A stretch of DNA of 64,000 nucleotides from CAINVV01 sp036508555 (GCA_036508555.1 DATCHD010000023.1:1-64000); one strand, 5' to 3'. Counted from the stretch's first letter, positions 17,512-26,258 are shown. The notes: generated by a model from the sequence alone, not told the origin. Numbers and translations are program-made.

Positions 17512-17819
17512 TTGTCACCGGCTTTATTCATTAACAAATTGTAACGAGTTGACTTGTTGGATGAAAAAACCTCAAAACCAGCGTCCTTGTATCCAACAAC
17601 TCCAAGATTAAATTTCCCCACCTCCTTTATTGTAACCGTAAAGTAGCCGTTTGCATCAGTTTTTGCGGTACCCAATACCTTATCATTTTGCATTATTTGT
17701 ACAACTTGATTGGTCAAAGGCTTTCCGTCATCACCTTTTATTGTTCCATAAATTTCCCCTGCAAAAGATAGAATTGGGACGAACAATAAGATCAAAAAAA
17801 GGACTCCTGTTGTTTTCAT
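17490..17819 (-). CDS. Small secreted protein with a carboxypeptidase-regulatory-like domain
   Basis: The protein has 109 residues. A signal peptide (MKTTGVLFLILLFVPILSFA) is followed by GEIYGTIKGDDGKPLTNQVV and TAKTDANGYFTVTIKEVGKFNLGVVGY, which is the pattern of the seven-strand carboxypeptidase regulatory-like (transthyretin-like) fold. The domain is usually an extracytoplasmic adhesion or structural module. Here it stands alone. The gene overlaps the following membrane-protein gene, suggesting that the two products work together. Confidence 0.75.
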   Translation of the reverse strand: MKTTGVLFLILLFVPILSFAGEIYGTIKGDDGKPLTNQVVQIMQNDKVLGTAKTDANGYFTVTIKEVGKFNLGVVGYKDAGFEVFSSNKSTRYNLLMNKAGDKWILKSL

Positions 17820-18076
17820 AAGGCATTAATTTATTAAAAATTAGCTTTCTGATTTCTAATTAGACCCTAAATATAAGCCAAAAAATCGATAATGAATGTT
17901 TCTGGGTTCATCCCATTAACCGATACGTTCCAAAGTTTTAGTCAAAAAGATCGGCAGAAATTTTAAACCCAATACAAAGCCTTAAACCTGTTGCAACTTT
18001 CGAAAACCTTGACGGCATTGGTCAAAACACGGATCTGCGTCATGAACGGAAAGATTGCAACTCTTAGAAAATCGGG
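17820..18076. other. Non-coding stretch holding the right direct repeat
   Basis: No convincing reading frame is seen. The stretch contains the second copy of the direct repeat (18001-18034) flanked by two TTGCAACT motifs (about 17991 and 18055). Otherwise it is AT-rich spacer before the HepT remnant. Confidence 0.5.
18001..18034. repeat. Right copy of a 32-34 base direct repeat
   Basis: CGAAAAC, then CGGCATTGGTCAAAACACGG, in the same orientation as 16529-16560. They differ by one substitution in the shared core and by a two-base length change in the short variable part. Confidence 0.7.
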
Positions 18077-18205
18077 TTAATTTTCTAAATCGATTATTTT
18101 ATCGATCTCAGATTTATTCTCAGGGAGGTAATTGGTGGCAACATCCCAAATTATCAGATAGTCAATACCGTGATATTCGTGAGACACTAGGCGGATCTCC
18201 TTTTT
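18077..18205 (-). pseudogene. HepT-like (DUF86) toxin ribonuclease, C-terminal remnant
   Basis: Read on the minus strand, the frame gives IRLVSHEYHGIDYLIIWDVA followed by TNYLPENKSEIDKIIDLEN and a stop at 18077-18079. This is the C-terminal end of HepT/DUF86 proteins, minimal-nucleotidyltransferase-associated ribonuclease toxins with an RxxxxH-type site. The N-terminal two thirds are missing. It directly follows a matching MntA remnant, so a whole toxin-antitoxin locus has decayed here. Confidence 0.65.
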
Positions 18206-18209
18206 CAAA

Positions 18210-18332
18210 CTAAACGTAATTAACTTGTTTTAAGATCTTATCCCTGATCTGCTCTTTCAAAGCACTTTTTGTTACCAAGTCTATTTTTCGTCCAAATGTC
18301 TTTTCGAGATATATTTCAAGTGAAAAAAACAT
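18210..18332 (-). pseudogene. MntA-like nucleotidyltransferase antitoxin, C-terminal remnant
   Basis: The frame reads LEIYLEKTFGRKIDLVTKSA and ends QIRDKILKQVNYV, the standard C-terminus of minimal nucleotidyltransferases that AMPylate and silence HepT. The catalytic GSxxxD part is absent. The stop codon (18210-18212) lies a few bases before the HepT remnant, as in intact mntA-hepT pairs. Confidence 0.65.
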
Positions 18333-18472
18333 TGTATAGTCTCATGGTAAAAGCTATCTTTAGTTCAGCTACAAGATACAAAGAAGATTTTGAAAAACCA
18401 AGGATAAATAGCTGATTTACATATATTTTATATATAAAAGACAGACTCTAATTATATTTTTAATACAAAAAA

Positions 18473-18859
18473 ATGAAAATAGCAGTACCGGTAACAAGCA
18501 CGAATCAGGTTGATGATCATTTCGGTCATTGTAACTTTTATGATGTTTTCAGCGTTTCACAGCACAAAGAAATTACAGATTCGAAAAGAATTCCATCTCT
18601 TCAAGGATGTGGCTGCAAGTCCAACATTGCCGAAATCCTGGCTGCCGATGGTGTAACAGTAATGCTTGCCGGAGGAATCGGGAATGGCGCCATCAATGTA
18701 TTGAAGAATGCTGGAATATCCGTAATTAGAGGATGTAGTGGTGATTCTGCCTATCTGGTAAAGCTTTATCTCTTAGGTACCCTTTTGGATAGCGGTGAAA
18801 GTTGTCATCATCATGAAAACCACCAGGCTCAGGAAGATGGACACCAATGCAGCCACTGA
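18473..18859 (+). CDS. NifX/NafY-type iron-molybdenum cofactor-binding domain protein
   Basis: The protein has 128 residues. It opens MKIAVPVTSTNQVDDHFGHC, the start typical of the dinitrogenase iron-molybdenum cofactor biosynthesis domain shared by NifX, NifY and the C-terminus of NifB. A central SLQGCGCKSNIAEILAADGV and AGGIGNGAINVLKNAGISVIRG complete the ribonuclease-H-like fold. The tail is His/Cys-rich (SCHHHENHQAQEDGHQCSH), suggesting metal binding. No other nif gene is present, and stand-alone copies occur in many anaerobes that do not fix nitrogen, so a role in iron-sulfur or metal handling is more likely than nitrogenase assembly. Confidence 0.88.
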   Translation: MKIAVPVTSTNQVDDHFGHCNFYDVFSVSQHKEITDSKRIPSLQGCGCKSNIAEILAADGVTVMLAGGIGNGAINVLKNAGISVIRGCSGDSAYLVKLYLLGTLLDSGESCHHHENHQAQEDGHQCSH

Positions 18860-19046
18860 ATCATCCAGATTTTCCTTTTGGTTGGAAAATTTGCGAACTG
18901 AATATTTTAACGGACTGCTATACTTTTACAAAATACAGAATTGTACGCAAAACTGAATGAATAAGCACACGGTACAAATTTCGATCGCCATTAATAATTA
19001 GATCTATAATTTCGCTATCGGTCATTTGCAATAACGTTAGCTGAAT

Positions 19047-19373
19047 TTATCCTTTTTTGCTTATTTCAATCATTCCATTTTGATTGACAATTACAATATC
19101 CTTCTCATTTAATTCAATCAGTCCATCCTTCTCAAAATTTTTCAACAGTTTCACACAACTCTCTGTCGAGATACCAGCAAAGTCAGCAAGGTCTTTACGT
19201 GAAAGCAATTGAAAAATTTCCGGATTTTCAGCCTTTAATCCATTCAAATAAAGCAGAGTATCAGCTATACGACCATTCATCTGTTTATATAGCACGTTTC
19301 TAAGTGAATCGAATAAATTGATATTGTGTTCGCAATATCGTTTAATGCTTAATCGAGGCAATCCATGATCCAT
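19047..19373 (-). pseudogene. Crp/Fnr family regulator, C-terminal half only
   Basis: The frame has 108 residues. It contains the dimer helix region (LRNVLYKQMNGRIADTLLYL) and the winged helix-turn-helix (LLSRKDLADFAGISTESCVK, then LKNFEKDGLIEL) of CRP/FNR proteins. The N-terminal cyclic-nucleotide-binding-like barrel of about 110 residues is missing, and the frame begins in the middle of the family. It may be a dead remnant. A free DNA-binding half is conceivable but unlikely without the sensor. Confidence 0.75.
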
Positions 19374-19408
19374 TATTTGTAATCAACCTCGAAGGAATAA
19401 TAACTGAT

Positions 19409-19669
19409 ATGAATAATGCATCAATAAAAATAACCGAAGCGATATCGCACGACAATTTAATTGGCACATTATTTCTTGACTATTTCACCGATGTCCACAA
19501 GGCCGGTGAAGGTTGCCAACAAGTATTTTCTGAAGATTTTCTTATCGGTTACCCGTTAACCTTTATGAACAGTCAGAGAACCAATGTATTATTCAACGGA
19601 TCAATTTATAATGATGAAAGAGGAAAAGTATTGGGGGCTGTATTGGTTGCCAGAGAAGTTTCTGCCTAA
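19409..19669 (+). pseudogene. PAS-domain sensor protein fragment
   Basis: The frame has 86 residues and matches the inside of a PAS repeat: KITEAISHDNLIGTLFLDYF, a PLTF strand, then NVLFNGSIYNDERGKVLGAV ending VAREVSA. In full sensors such repeats are followed by further PAS units and a histidine kinase. Here the frame stops just after the domain, and the residues before KITEAIS are not a signal or complete cap. It is divergent from the CRP fragment, 35 bases away, in a decayed region. Confidence 0.65.
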
Positions 19670-19717
19670 ATGCGACCTCTTTTTTTGTTTAACAAAGAGG
19701 AGACATATATATCACCC

Positions 19718-20950
19718 CTATTTCAATGACCAGGATGTCAGCATTTCTTTGTCCTTTACAAAAACGTTGCTTCCGTTAAGTATGGGAGAAGCATAGACTT
19801 CCGTTTCAGAAACCTTGTATTTGGCCAACTCGACATATTTTTCCCCACTAGGTTGAATAATAATAAGGTTACCAGTTGCGGGAAGACTCACCAATACCTT
19901 TCCTGCATCGGTTAGGGAAGCGAAGCGATTATGGGGAGTAGCTTCAAACCAGACCTTTTCTCCGGTTTTTGCATTCAAACAATATATTTCTCCTTTTTTT
20001 GCCTCATGACCATAAATGAAACCATCCTTAATTATCGGTGTATTGAAAGAAACTCCTAATTCCGCATTCTTCCATATTTCTTTTGTTTCCCAGGTTTCTC
20101 CTTGTTTTAGGATGCTAATCAATTTTGTTCCACTTCCCTGTCCAGTAACCAAAACATTTTGATCTTCATATACCGGAGAATTTGCATTATTGAACATCCG
20201 CTGCACAGGGCACGGAATTTTCCACAACAATTTTCCGTCTGTTGAGACTCCACACAAATCAGTCTCTGATTGCACCAGAAGTGTGTTTTTGATGGTCTTC
20301 ATTAAAACAGGTGAAGCATAAGTTGTGGGAATTCCTTCGAGTTTCCAGATTTCCTTACCCGTATTGATATCAAAAGCCACAGTAACGCCTTGTGTCTTAC
20401 CTCCTAATTGGATAATGCACATCTTATTCAAGACCAGTGGAGAGCTGCCACAGAAAAATTGCGGCACTTCCTTAAATGCATCATTCTGCCAGATCACTTT
20501 CCCGGAATTGGCATCCAGACAATGTACAATTCCACCGGTACCAACCGTAATGACTTTCCCATCAGTTACAAAAGGTGTGCTGCGAGGTCCGGGATGCCCA
20601 ATAGCAGGACCTGTTATCTTTGGCGAAGGATTTAAGCTGGTCTTCCAGATCTCTTTTCCATCAGAGGCATTTATACACAATGCAACTTCCGTTGTATCCT
20701 GCATGACATGCAGGAAAATTTTGTTTTTAACCAAAACCGGAGAGGCATCTCCCAGGCCAACCTTTACCTGCCAGGTACTTTTGAGTTGCTCAGGCCATTT
20801 TACAGGGATGTCGAATCCGCTTACTTTATTGTCTCCGCTTATTCCACGCCAGCCATTGCCGCCCTGAGCCTGAATGTTGTTAAAATTCGCAATCAAAAAA
20901 ATGACTGTCAACATTACCGCAAATACTTTCATCGTTTTCATAATAGACAA
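19718..20950 (-). CDS. Secreted PQQ-type beta-propeller protein
   Basis: The protein has about 410 residues. A signal peptide ends near IQAQ; ATGs at 20950, 20941 and 20932 are all possible starts. The body consists of PQQ-type repeats such as ALCINASDGKEIWKT, CLDANSGKVIWQND and CLNAKTGEKVWFEATPHNRF, enough for one eight-bladed propeller as in BamB-like and PQQ-binding-like proteins. No catalytic partner domain or haem motif is present. The role is unknown; possibilities are a periplasmic scaffold or a sugar or quinone-binding protein. It is unrelated in position to the giant propeller at 4.6 kb. Confidence 0.85.
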   Translation of the reverse strand: MSIMKTMKVFAVMLTVIFLIANFNNIQAQGGNGWRGISGDNKVSGFDIPVKWPEQLKSTWQVKVGLGDASPVLVKNKIFLHVMQDTTEVALCINASDGKEIWKTSLNPSPKITGPAIGHPGPRSTPFVTDGKVITVGTGGIVHCLDANSGKVIWQNDAFKEVPQFFCGSSPLVLNKMCIIQLGGKTQGVTVAFDINTGKEIWKLEGIPTTYASPVLMKTIKNTLLVQSETDLCGVSTDGKLLWKIPCPVQRMFNNANSPVYEDQNVLVTGQGSGTKLISILKQGETWETKEIWKNAELGVSFNTPIIKDGFIYGHEAKKGEIYCLNAKTGEKVWFEATPHNRFASLTDAGKVLVSLPATGNLIIIQPSGEKYVELAKYKVSETEVYASPILNGSNVFVKDKEMLTSWSLK

Positions 20951-21038
20951 TTAAATGGTTACATGTATTTAATCAACGTATCACAACAAAACAATTTTGC
21001 AATCAGCAAATTTCACCTAAAGTTAAGACTTTCCTTCG

Positions 21039-21458
21039 TTATTTTATAATCGTTTTTTGTTCTTCCAGCATTTTGATGATCTTGTCCAATTTATCCACTT
21101 CCAGTGAATTTAACTTCTTGGACAAGGCTTCAATTTCCAGCTTTGCGTCGATATTAGTTTGATAATCAGCCTGAGCCTGAACCCGGTCTCTATCGTTTTG
21201 TCTATTCTGGGACATCATTATTATAGGTGCCGCATAGGCTGCTTGGGTTGAGAATACCAGATTAAGCAAGATAAAAGGGTAAACATCCCAATGGTAAACA
21301 TAACCCACGAGGTTCAATCCCATCCACAATATAACGAGTATAGTTTGAATGATGATAAAACTCCAGGACCCCATTCCTTTAGCAACGGAATCAGCTAAGC
21401 GACTTCCAAAACTCAATGTATCTTTGTGAGCTTCGTGCCAGTTTTTTTGATTTTGCAT
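21039..21458 (-). CDS. DUF1003 family membrane protein
   Basis: The protein has 139 residues. LADSVAKGMGSWSFIIIQTI followed by LVGYVYHWDVYPFILLNLVF gives two transmembrane helices, then the conserved AAPIIMMSQNRQNDRDRVQA segment and a C-terminal coiled coil (ALSKKLNSLEVDKLDKIIKM). This is the DUF1003 family. The biochemical role is not established. Confidence 0.9.
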   Translation of the reverse strand: MQNQKNWHEAHKDTLSFGSRLADSVAKGMGSWSFIIIQTILVILWMGLNLVGYVYHWDVYPFILLNLVFSTQAAYAAPIIMMSQNRQNDRDRVQAQADYQTNIDAKLEIEALSKKLNSLEVDKLDKIIKMLEEQKTIIK

Positions 21459-21505
21459 AATTTTAAAAATTTAGAAGAGATCTGATCATATTTATAGATG
21501 CCAGG

Positions 21506-23827
21506 CTATTGTTTCGTTAACTCCACTTTCCCATTTTCAGGAAACTGTATCATTAGAATTTCACCCTCGGTTTTCACCTCGCCCGGCCAACTGCATTTGG
21601 TCTGAAAGGGATTACTCCCAAAAGGATTCTTCATCCGGCAAAGGCCTCCTTTTTCTGAGACGATCTTCACGCCTGTAACATTTCCTTGCTCCATTTTTGC
21701 TGATACCAGGAAAGCCCCCTGACATCTTAAGGTTGAAAATGACACCTCTTTCCAGGCAACCGGGAGGGCTGGGAAAATCCTGATAAGGCCAGTATGGCTT
21801 TGAATCAGCATCTCCTGTACCGCAGCTGCAAAAGCGAAATTTCCTTCGAGGGTGAACGGCCGGTACTTAAATTTTGAATATCCCTTGTTGAATTGCTCTC
21901 CGTTCACGTGAAAGCTATTGCGAAGACAGAAATTTTCAGCAAAGATCCTCAACGCTCCGGCGGCCTTATCTCCCATGAATGCCCGGGCGTAAAGATTTGC
22001 TTCCCAGCTATAAGAATATCCGCACCAATAGTCGGGTCCGATTCTCTCCAGGGTTTGAAGGGTTTCCCTTATCATTCGCTGCTCTTTTCGTCCGTTCGAC
22101 CAATCAATGATGCCAAGTGGATGCCATCCGACCAAATGGGAAAAGTGTCTGTGTGATTCGACATAAGAATGGCGCGGAGCAAAGGCCAGTCCGCCTTTTA
22201 GGTCCAGCGCAAAGGGAGGCCACTCTTTTGATATGGCATTCCATTTTGCTTCTTCTTCTGTCTTTCCAAGCTTTCCGGCGAGTTCCGCTGCTTTTTCGAA
22301 GGTCCAGCGGATAAAGGCAAGATCGTAATTGGTCGTTTCGGTGAACCAGGCATTGCAAGAATTATTGTAAATCTCCGGACTGGAACTCAGCGGTAGCTTT
22401 CTCAGACCATTTTCTTGTTTTTCTGATATTTCATCGAGGTAGATGGCCACATCACTGATCCAGGGATAGGCTCTTTCGCGCAGAAACTGTTCATCCCTGG
22501 TAAAGACCCAGTGGAGATAAAAATGTTGTGCCAACCAGCAGCCGACGGTCGGACCGAAGGAATATTGAATCCAGCCGCCCATAGGTTCGCCGGTAAGGGT
22601 GGTCACCCCAGGGACATTCATTCCGGAGGTTCCAAAATACGTTTTTGTATATTTCTTGAAGGTTTCCCTGCAGGACCAGAGCCAATTAAGGAAGCCAATT
22701 TCCAGGTCCAAATGATTGCCAGAGTAGGCCGGCCAGTAGCTCAGCTGGGTGTTCAGGTCGTGGTGGAAATCTCCTTTCCAGGGAGGAAGTTTCCCGTTAT
22801 CGGCTGTCCAGACGGCTTGCAGCGAAATTGGCGGGGCATCAGCGCGGGCGGCCGATCCAAATTTGTATTGCTCCAGGTACCACTGCTTTTCCAGGATAGG
22901 ATCTGGCAGGGAAACCGCAGATTTGCTCCAGAAATACTGCCACCATTCTTCGTGTGATTGGAATGCTCTTTCGAATGTATCGCTATTCACTAATGATGCA
23001 ATCTGTTCACCTGCAGGTTTTTGTCCGGCCTTCTCTGAGAGACTGGTTGTGATAGTCCAGGCGCCGGTAAGGGTGTTGCCTGACCGTTTCCAGGTTACTG
23101 CAACTTCATATTCGAAACCATTCCAGCCTTTTTGGCGGTAAACTATTTTATCAAGAAACGGTTTTACTTTCCCTTGTTCATATCCCAGCCGCTGCAGATC
23201 CAATCCGGTTACAGAGCTGGCATTTTCAGAAACACCCTCTTTTTTATATTGTGGTGGCACCAGAATAGGGATGAAATCTTTGGCCACTTTATGAAACCGG
23301 AACCAACCTGCGGAACCGGATGCATCAACAAAAGTCTTCATGGAGGTTCCGTTTTTCCACTTCACCTCGCACAAGGCATTTTGCAGCGTCAGAGATACCT
23401 GGGCGATTTCACCCATATATTTGGTGTCAAATTCCAGCGCAGCTCCTGGAATTTTGGAAGGTGCCGGAGAGGCGTCGTAAGGGAGGTCAAACATTTCCTG
23501 TACTGGTTTGTAATTTTTCTCTATTACGTGCTGTTGCACCCACTTCCAGTTGAATTCAGGTTTGCTGAGATTCTCCATCGGCCTAAGATCCCACAGATCG
23601 GCGCGGTCTAGCGAGAAACGGAAATGTTCTCCTTTTTGCCAGATTAGCGCACCGAGCATTCCGTTACCAAGGGGTATTCCCTCGTCCCAGGTGGTTGCCA
23701 GGCTGGTAAATTGTAAATTATGTTGCCCGGGGAGGACCGAATTTGAGTCTGATTGCTGTGCCGTAACAACAGATTTGGAGCCAGTAATCAAAAGCAGGCT
23801 TAGCAAAGTAATTTTGATGATTCTCAT
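21506..23827 (-). CDS. Glycoside hydrolase family 95-like protein
   Basis: The protein has 773 residues with a signal peptide (MRIIKITLLSLLLITGSKSV, cleaved near VTAQ). It shows the N-terminal signature TWDEGIPLGNGMLGALIWQK, the (alpha/alpha)6-barrel segment VFTRDEQFLRERAYPWISDV and the C-terminal IRIFPALPVAW, all typical of GH95 and related enzymes. GH95 members remove alpha-L-fucose or alpha-L-galactose from glycans by inversion. The specificity here is uncertain because the FSLDRADLWDLRP stretch differs from classic fucosidases. It probably acts in the periplasm or at the surface. It stands as a single gene between DUF1003 and dsbD. Confidence 0.85.
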   Translation of the reverse strand: MRIIKITLLSLLLITGSKSVVTAQQSDSNSVLPGQHNLQFTSLATTWDEGIPLGNGMLGALIWQKGEHFRFSLDRADLWDLRPMENLSKPEFNWKWVQQHVIEKNYKPVQEMFDLPYDASPAPSKIPGAALEFDTKYMGEIAQVSLTLQNALCEVKWKNGTSMKTFVDASGSAGWFRFHKVAKDFIPILVPPQYKKEGVSENASSVTGLDLQRLGYEQGKVKPFLDKIVYRQKGWNGFEYEVAVTWKRSGNTLTGAWTITTSLSEKAGQKPAGEQIASLVNSDTFERAFQSHEEWWQYFWSKSAVSLPDPILEKQWYLEQYKFGSAARADAPPISLQAVWTADNGKLPPWKGDFHHDLNTQLSYWPAYSGNHLDLEIGFLNWLWSCRETFKKYTKTYFGTSGMNVPGVTTLTGEPMGGWIQYSFGPTVGCWLAQHFYLHWVFTRDEQFLRERAYPWISDVAIYLDEISEKQENGLRKLPLSSSPEIYNNSCNAWFTETTNYDLAFIRWTFEKAAELAGKLGKTEEEAKWNAISKEWPPFALDLKGGLAFAPRHSYVESHRHFSHLVGWHPLGIIDWSNGRKEQRMIRETLQTLERIGPDYWCGYSYSWEANLYARAFMGDKAAGALRIFAENFCLRNSFHVNGEQFNKGYSKFKYRPFTLEGNFAFAAAVQEMLIQSHTGLIRIFPALPVAWKEVSFSTLRCQGAFLVSAKMEQGNVTGVKIVSEKGGLCRMKNPFGSNPFQTKCSWPGEVKTEGEILMIQFPENGKVELTKQ

Positions 23828-23877
23828 GGTTGGTCTGGTTTAGTCCGCTGTTACAACATCATTCATGTGATAATAAT

Positions 23878-23955
23878 TTGTTTTTCAATGGCCAAATGAA
23901 ATACCCACATTATCATTTTAGGTTGGTGCGAACATGTGCTCATGGGTATTTAATG
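23878..23955. repeat. Copy A of a dispersed repeat of about 80 bases, overlapping the dsbD end
   Basis: It runs from TTGTTTTTCAATGG through AATACCCACATTATCATTTT to ATGGGTATTTAAT, with an inverted AAATACCCA/TGGGTATTT pair. Copy B at 32935-33022 has the same order with scattered substitutions. The repeat supplies the last codons and stop of dsbD (Lys-Tyr-Pro-stop). Confidence 0.7.
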
Positions 23956-26090
23956 TAATATGCTTCGACCCCTGCATCCAAGAACTGCTTGAATCCTTCG
24001 ATGTTCAGATCATAAGCCCGTGGGGAGACCAGAAGCCTTCCTTCGCTGTCCAGAATAACATAATAAGGTTGTGAATTGGTCCCGAATTTATCAGTTTGGA
24101 TCTCGGTGTTTTTCTTACCCAGCAGCCTGATTTCCTTGCCTGACTTGTTGATGTACCACTCTTCCTTCGGCATTTCGATGACCTTATCGTCTACATAAAG
24201 CGCCACTATCACGAAGTTTTCCCTCAGTCTTTTCAGTACTTCCGGATTGCTCCAGACCCTGTTTTCCATCTCGCGGCAGTTGGTGCAGCCATGACCGGTG
24301 AAGTCTACCAACACAGGCTTTTTCAATTCTTTTGCGACTTTCAGTGCCTGATCGTAATCGAAATATCCCTGCAATCCGTGCGGCAGTTTCAGTCTGTCGG
24401 CATATTTTGGCGCTTCCGCCATGTTCCCTGCATGCATTGCCGGCCCGCTACCGGGATTGTCCCTCACAATGGCATTGATGTCAAAATCTTGAGTCTCGGT
24501 AGGTGGAAGCCAGCCTGAAATCCCTTTCAGCGGGGCACCAAAGAGTCCGGGGATCAGGTAAACAACAAAGGTGAAAGTGAAGATAATCAGCAGCAATCGT
24601 GGAAATGATTTGACCACTGGATAATCGCTGTCGTGGGGAAATTTGATCTTGCCCAACAGGTAAAAACCCATCATGGTAAAGATGACAATCCAGAAACCAA
24701 GGTATACTTCCCTGTCGAGGATACCCCAGTGATAAGTCTGGTCGGGGACGTTGAGGAATTTCAACGCGAAGGCAAGTTCGATGAAACCGATCACGACTTT
24801 AACGGAGTTGAGCCATCCGCCCGATTTCGGCAACTTGTTGAGCCATTGCGGGAAAAAAGCGAAAAGCGTGAAGGGGATAGCGAATGCCAGTGAGAACCCG
24901 AGCATACCGATAACGGGTTTGAGAATTGCTCCGCCGACGGCTTGTACCACCACAGTGCCTACGATTGGACCGGTGCAGGAAAAGGATACCAGCACCAGGG
25001 TGAAGGCCATGAAAATGGTACCCATCGTACCGCCTTTGTCCTCCTGTTGCACACTTTTGTTTACCAGCCAACTGGGCATGGTTATCTCGAAATAGCCGAA
25101 AAATGAGGCTGCAAAAATCACGAAAATCAGGAAGAAAAGTACATTGGGAATCCAGTGGGTGCTGAGCCAGTTGCCAAAGTCTGCGCCAAACAGAACGGAA
25201 ATCAGCACTCCGAAAATAACATAAATTGCGATGATCGAAAAGCCATAAACCAAGGCCTGAATTTTCCCCTGGGATCCGCTTTTCATGAAATAGGAGACCG
25301 TCATGGGGATCATCGGAAAAACACAGGGTGTAAATATGGCCAGTAAACCCCAGAAGAAGGCCTGGAGGAAGAACCACAATAGCGAGCGGTTCTTGCCGGT
25401 GAATTCGTCGTTGCTGGCGGATGCAGCTGCGGGAACGGATGCAGTTGCGGGAACGGATGCAGCTGCGGTGGATTTGTAATCCGCCGCAACTTGTGCAGAT
25501 GCTGAGGCAGCAGATTGCAAATCTGCTGCAGCGTCATGCTTCAAATCTGCTGCAGCTTTATTTGCTGCTGCGGGGGCTGCTGCTGCGGATTTGTAATCCG
25601 CAGCCGGTTTGGCCCCGGTCTTGGCTCCGGGAACCTCAAAGGTGAATTCCAATTCCCCGGGGATGCAGCTTTCATCGTTACAGGCTTGGTAACTTAGGTT
25701 GCCTCTGACTGTCAATTGTTTGTCGGTCAGGACTTTAATCTTTTGAATGAAAGTGACCGCAGTACTAAAGAACTGCACCTTCATCGAAAACATCTTGTCG
25801 AAGAATTCCTCTGGTTTGGGTTCACCGACGGCCCCTACCATTTCGATGCCAGCACTCTTTTCGATTTTGAATTCTGTTGGCAAAGGTCCTCCCTCGGCCA
25901 GGTGCTGGGAATAAAGGTGCCAACCCTTGTCGATACTGGCAATAAACTGAAGTTCTGCCGTATTGGCACCGGTAATTTTGGTTTTGAACGACCATTTGAC
26001 CGGTTTAAGTATCTGGGCCTGAACAGTATAGAAAAAAGACAGAAACAGGAAAGTTGCGATGGACAGTGCCCTGGTAATTCTGATTTTCAT
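23940..26090 (-). CDS. dsbD: Thiol:disulfide interchange protein DsbD
   Basis: DsbD passes electrons from cytoplasmic thioredoxin across the inner membrane to periplasmic thiol reductases. The order is complete: signal peptide (ending VQAQ); N-terminal domain with the cysteine pair in QACNDESCIPGE; a membrane domain of about eight helices with TPCVFPMIP and SFSCTGPIVG cysteines; and a C-terminal thioredoxin domain with GHGCTNCREMENRVW. Its length of 716 residues exceeds usual because of an Ala-rich linker (about 156-236) between the N-terminal and membrane domains. That linker is encoded by palindromic repeats giving AADYKSAAA and AADLQSAAS peptides. A perfect -7 box lies upstream. The C-terminal KYP and stop come from a dispersed repeat. 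Confidence 0.95.
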   Translation of the reverse strand: MKIRITRALSIATFLFLSFFYTVQAQILKPVKWSFKTKITGANTAELQFIASIDKGWHLYSQHLAEGGPLPTEFKIEKSAGIEMVGAVGEPKPEEFFDKMFSMKVQFFSTAVTFIQKIKVLTDKQLTVRGNLSYQACNDESCIPGELEFTFEVPGAKTGAKPAADYKSAAAAPAAANKAAADLKHDAAADLQSAASASAQVAADYKSTAAASVPATASVPAAASASNDEFTGKNRSLLWFFLQAFFWGLLAIFTPCVFPMIPMTVSYFMKSGSQGKIQALVYGFSIIAIYVIFGVLISVLFGADFGNWLSTHWIPNVLFFLIFVIFAASFFGYFEITMPSWLVNKSVQQEDKGGTMGTIFMAFTLVLVSFSCTGPIVGTVVVQAVGGAILKPVIGMLGFSLAFAIPFTLFAFFPQWLNKLPKSGGWLNSVKVVIGFIELAFALKFLNVPDQTYHWGILDREVYLGFWIVIFTMMGFYLLGKIKFPHDSDYPVVKSFPRLLLIIFTFTFVVYLIPGLFGAPLKGISGWLPPTETQDFDINAIVRDNPGSGPAMHAGNMAEAPKYADRLKLPHGLQGYFDYDQALKVAKELKKPVLVDFTGHGCTNCREMENRVWSNPEVLKRLRENFVIVALYVDDKVIEMPKEEWYINKSGKEIRLLGKKNTEIQTDKFGTNSQPYYVILDSEGRLLVSPRAYDLNIEGFKQFLDAGVEAYYIKYP
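25465..25604. repeat. REP-like palindromes inside the dsbD coding region
   Basis: Three complete 23-base palindromes lie at 25465-25487, 25507-25529 and 25582-25604, plus a half copy near 25540-25555. Their cores (GCGGATTTGTAATCCGC and GCAGATTGCAAATCTGC) match the intergenic family at 14.5, 28.5 and 62.5 kb. All are in the same reading frame and encode ADYKSA or ADLQSA. Confidence 0.85.
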
Positions 26091-26110
26091 AATGTAGACT
26101 ATTTTTCTGG

Positions 26111-26118
26111 CAAACTTA
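26111..26118 (-). promoter_or_regulatory. -7 box for dsbD
   Basis: The minus strand reads TAAGTTTG, a perfect TAnnTTTG, 20 bases before the dsbD start codon. No clear -33 match is at standard spacing. Confidence 0.4.
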
Positions 26119-26250
26119 ATTTAAATTAAGATCATAAACCATCAATGCTTCGTTGTGCCTGAGATATAGTTAAATTAGTACACAAATATAGAAAGCAGTA
26201 CGATAGAACTGAAAAATGGGAAATGGGGACCGTAGTGCAAATTAATTCTT

Positions 26251-26258
26251 TATTTTTG
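26251..26258 (+). promoter_or_regulatory. -7 box for the DoxX fusion gene
   Basis: TATTTTTG lies just upstream of the DoxX/aldo-keto reductase gene. If used, transcription starts near 26264, which excludes the ATG at 26223 and leaves 26274 or 26340 as the start. Confidence 0.4.

Noticed and set aside
18473..18859. Evidence for nitrogen fixation
   Set aside because: Only one NifX-like domain protein is present; stand-alone members occur in non-fixing anaerobes and no nifHDK or nifB is in the window.
19718..20950. Alcohol dehydrogenase (quinoprotein)
   Set aside because: The propeller repeats are present but the disulfide ring, catalytic Asp context and length of PQQ dehydrogenases are not seen.
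25421..25645. Plus-strand frame with repeated MQLRER/MQLRW
   Set aside because: It is produced by the Ala-rich repeat linker of dsbD on the other strand.
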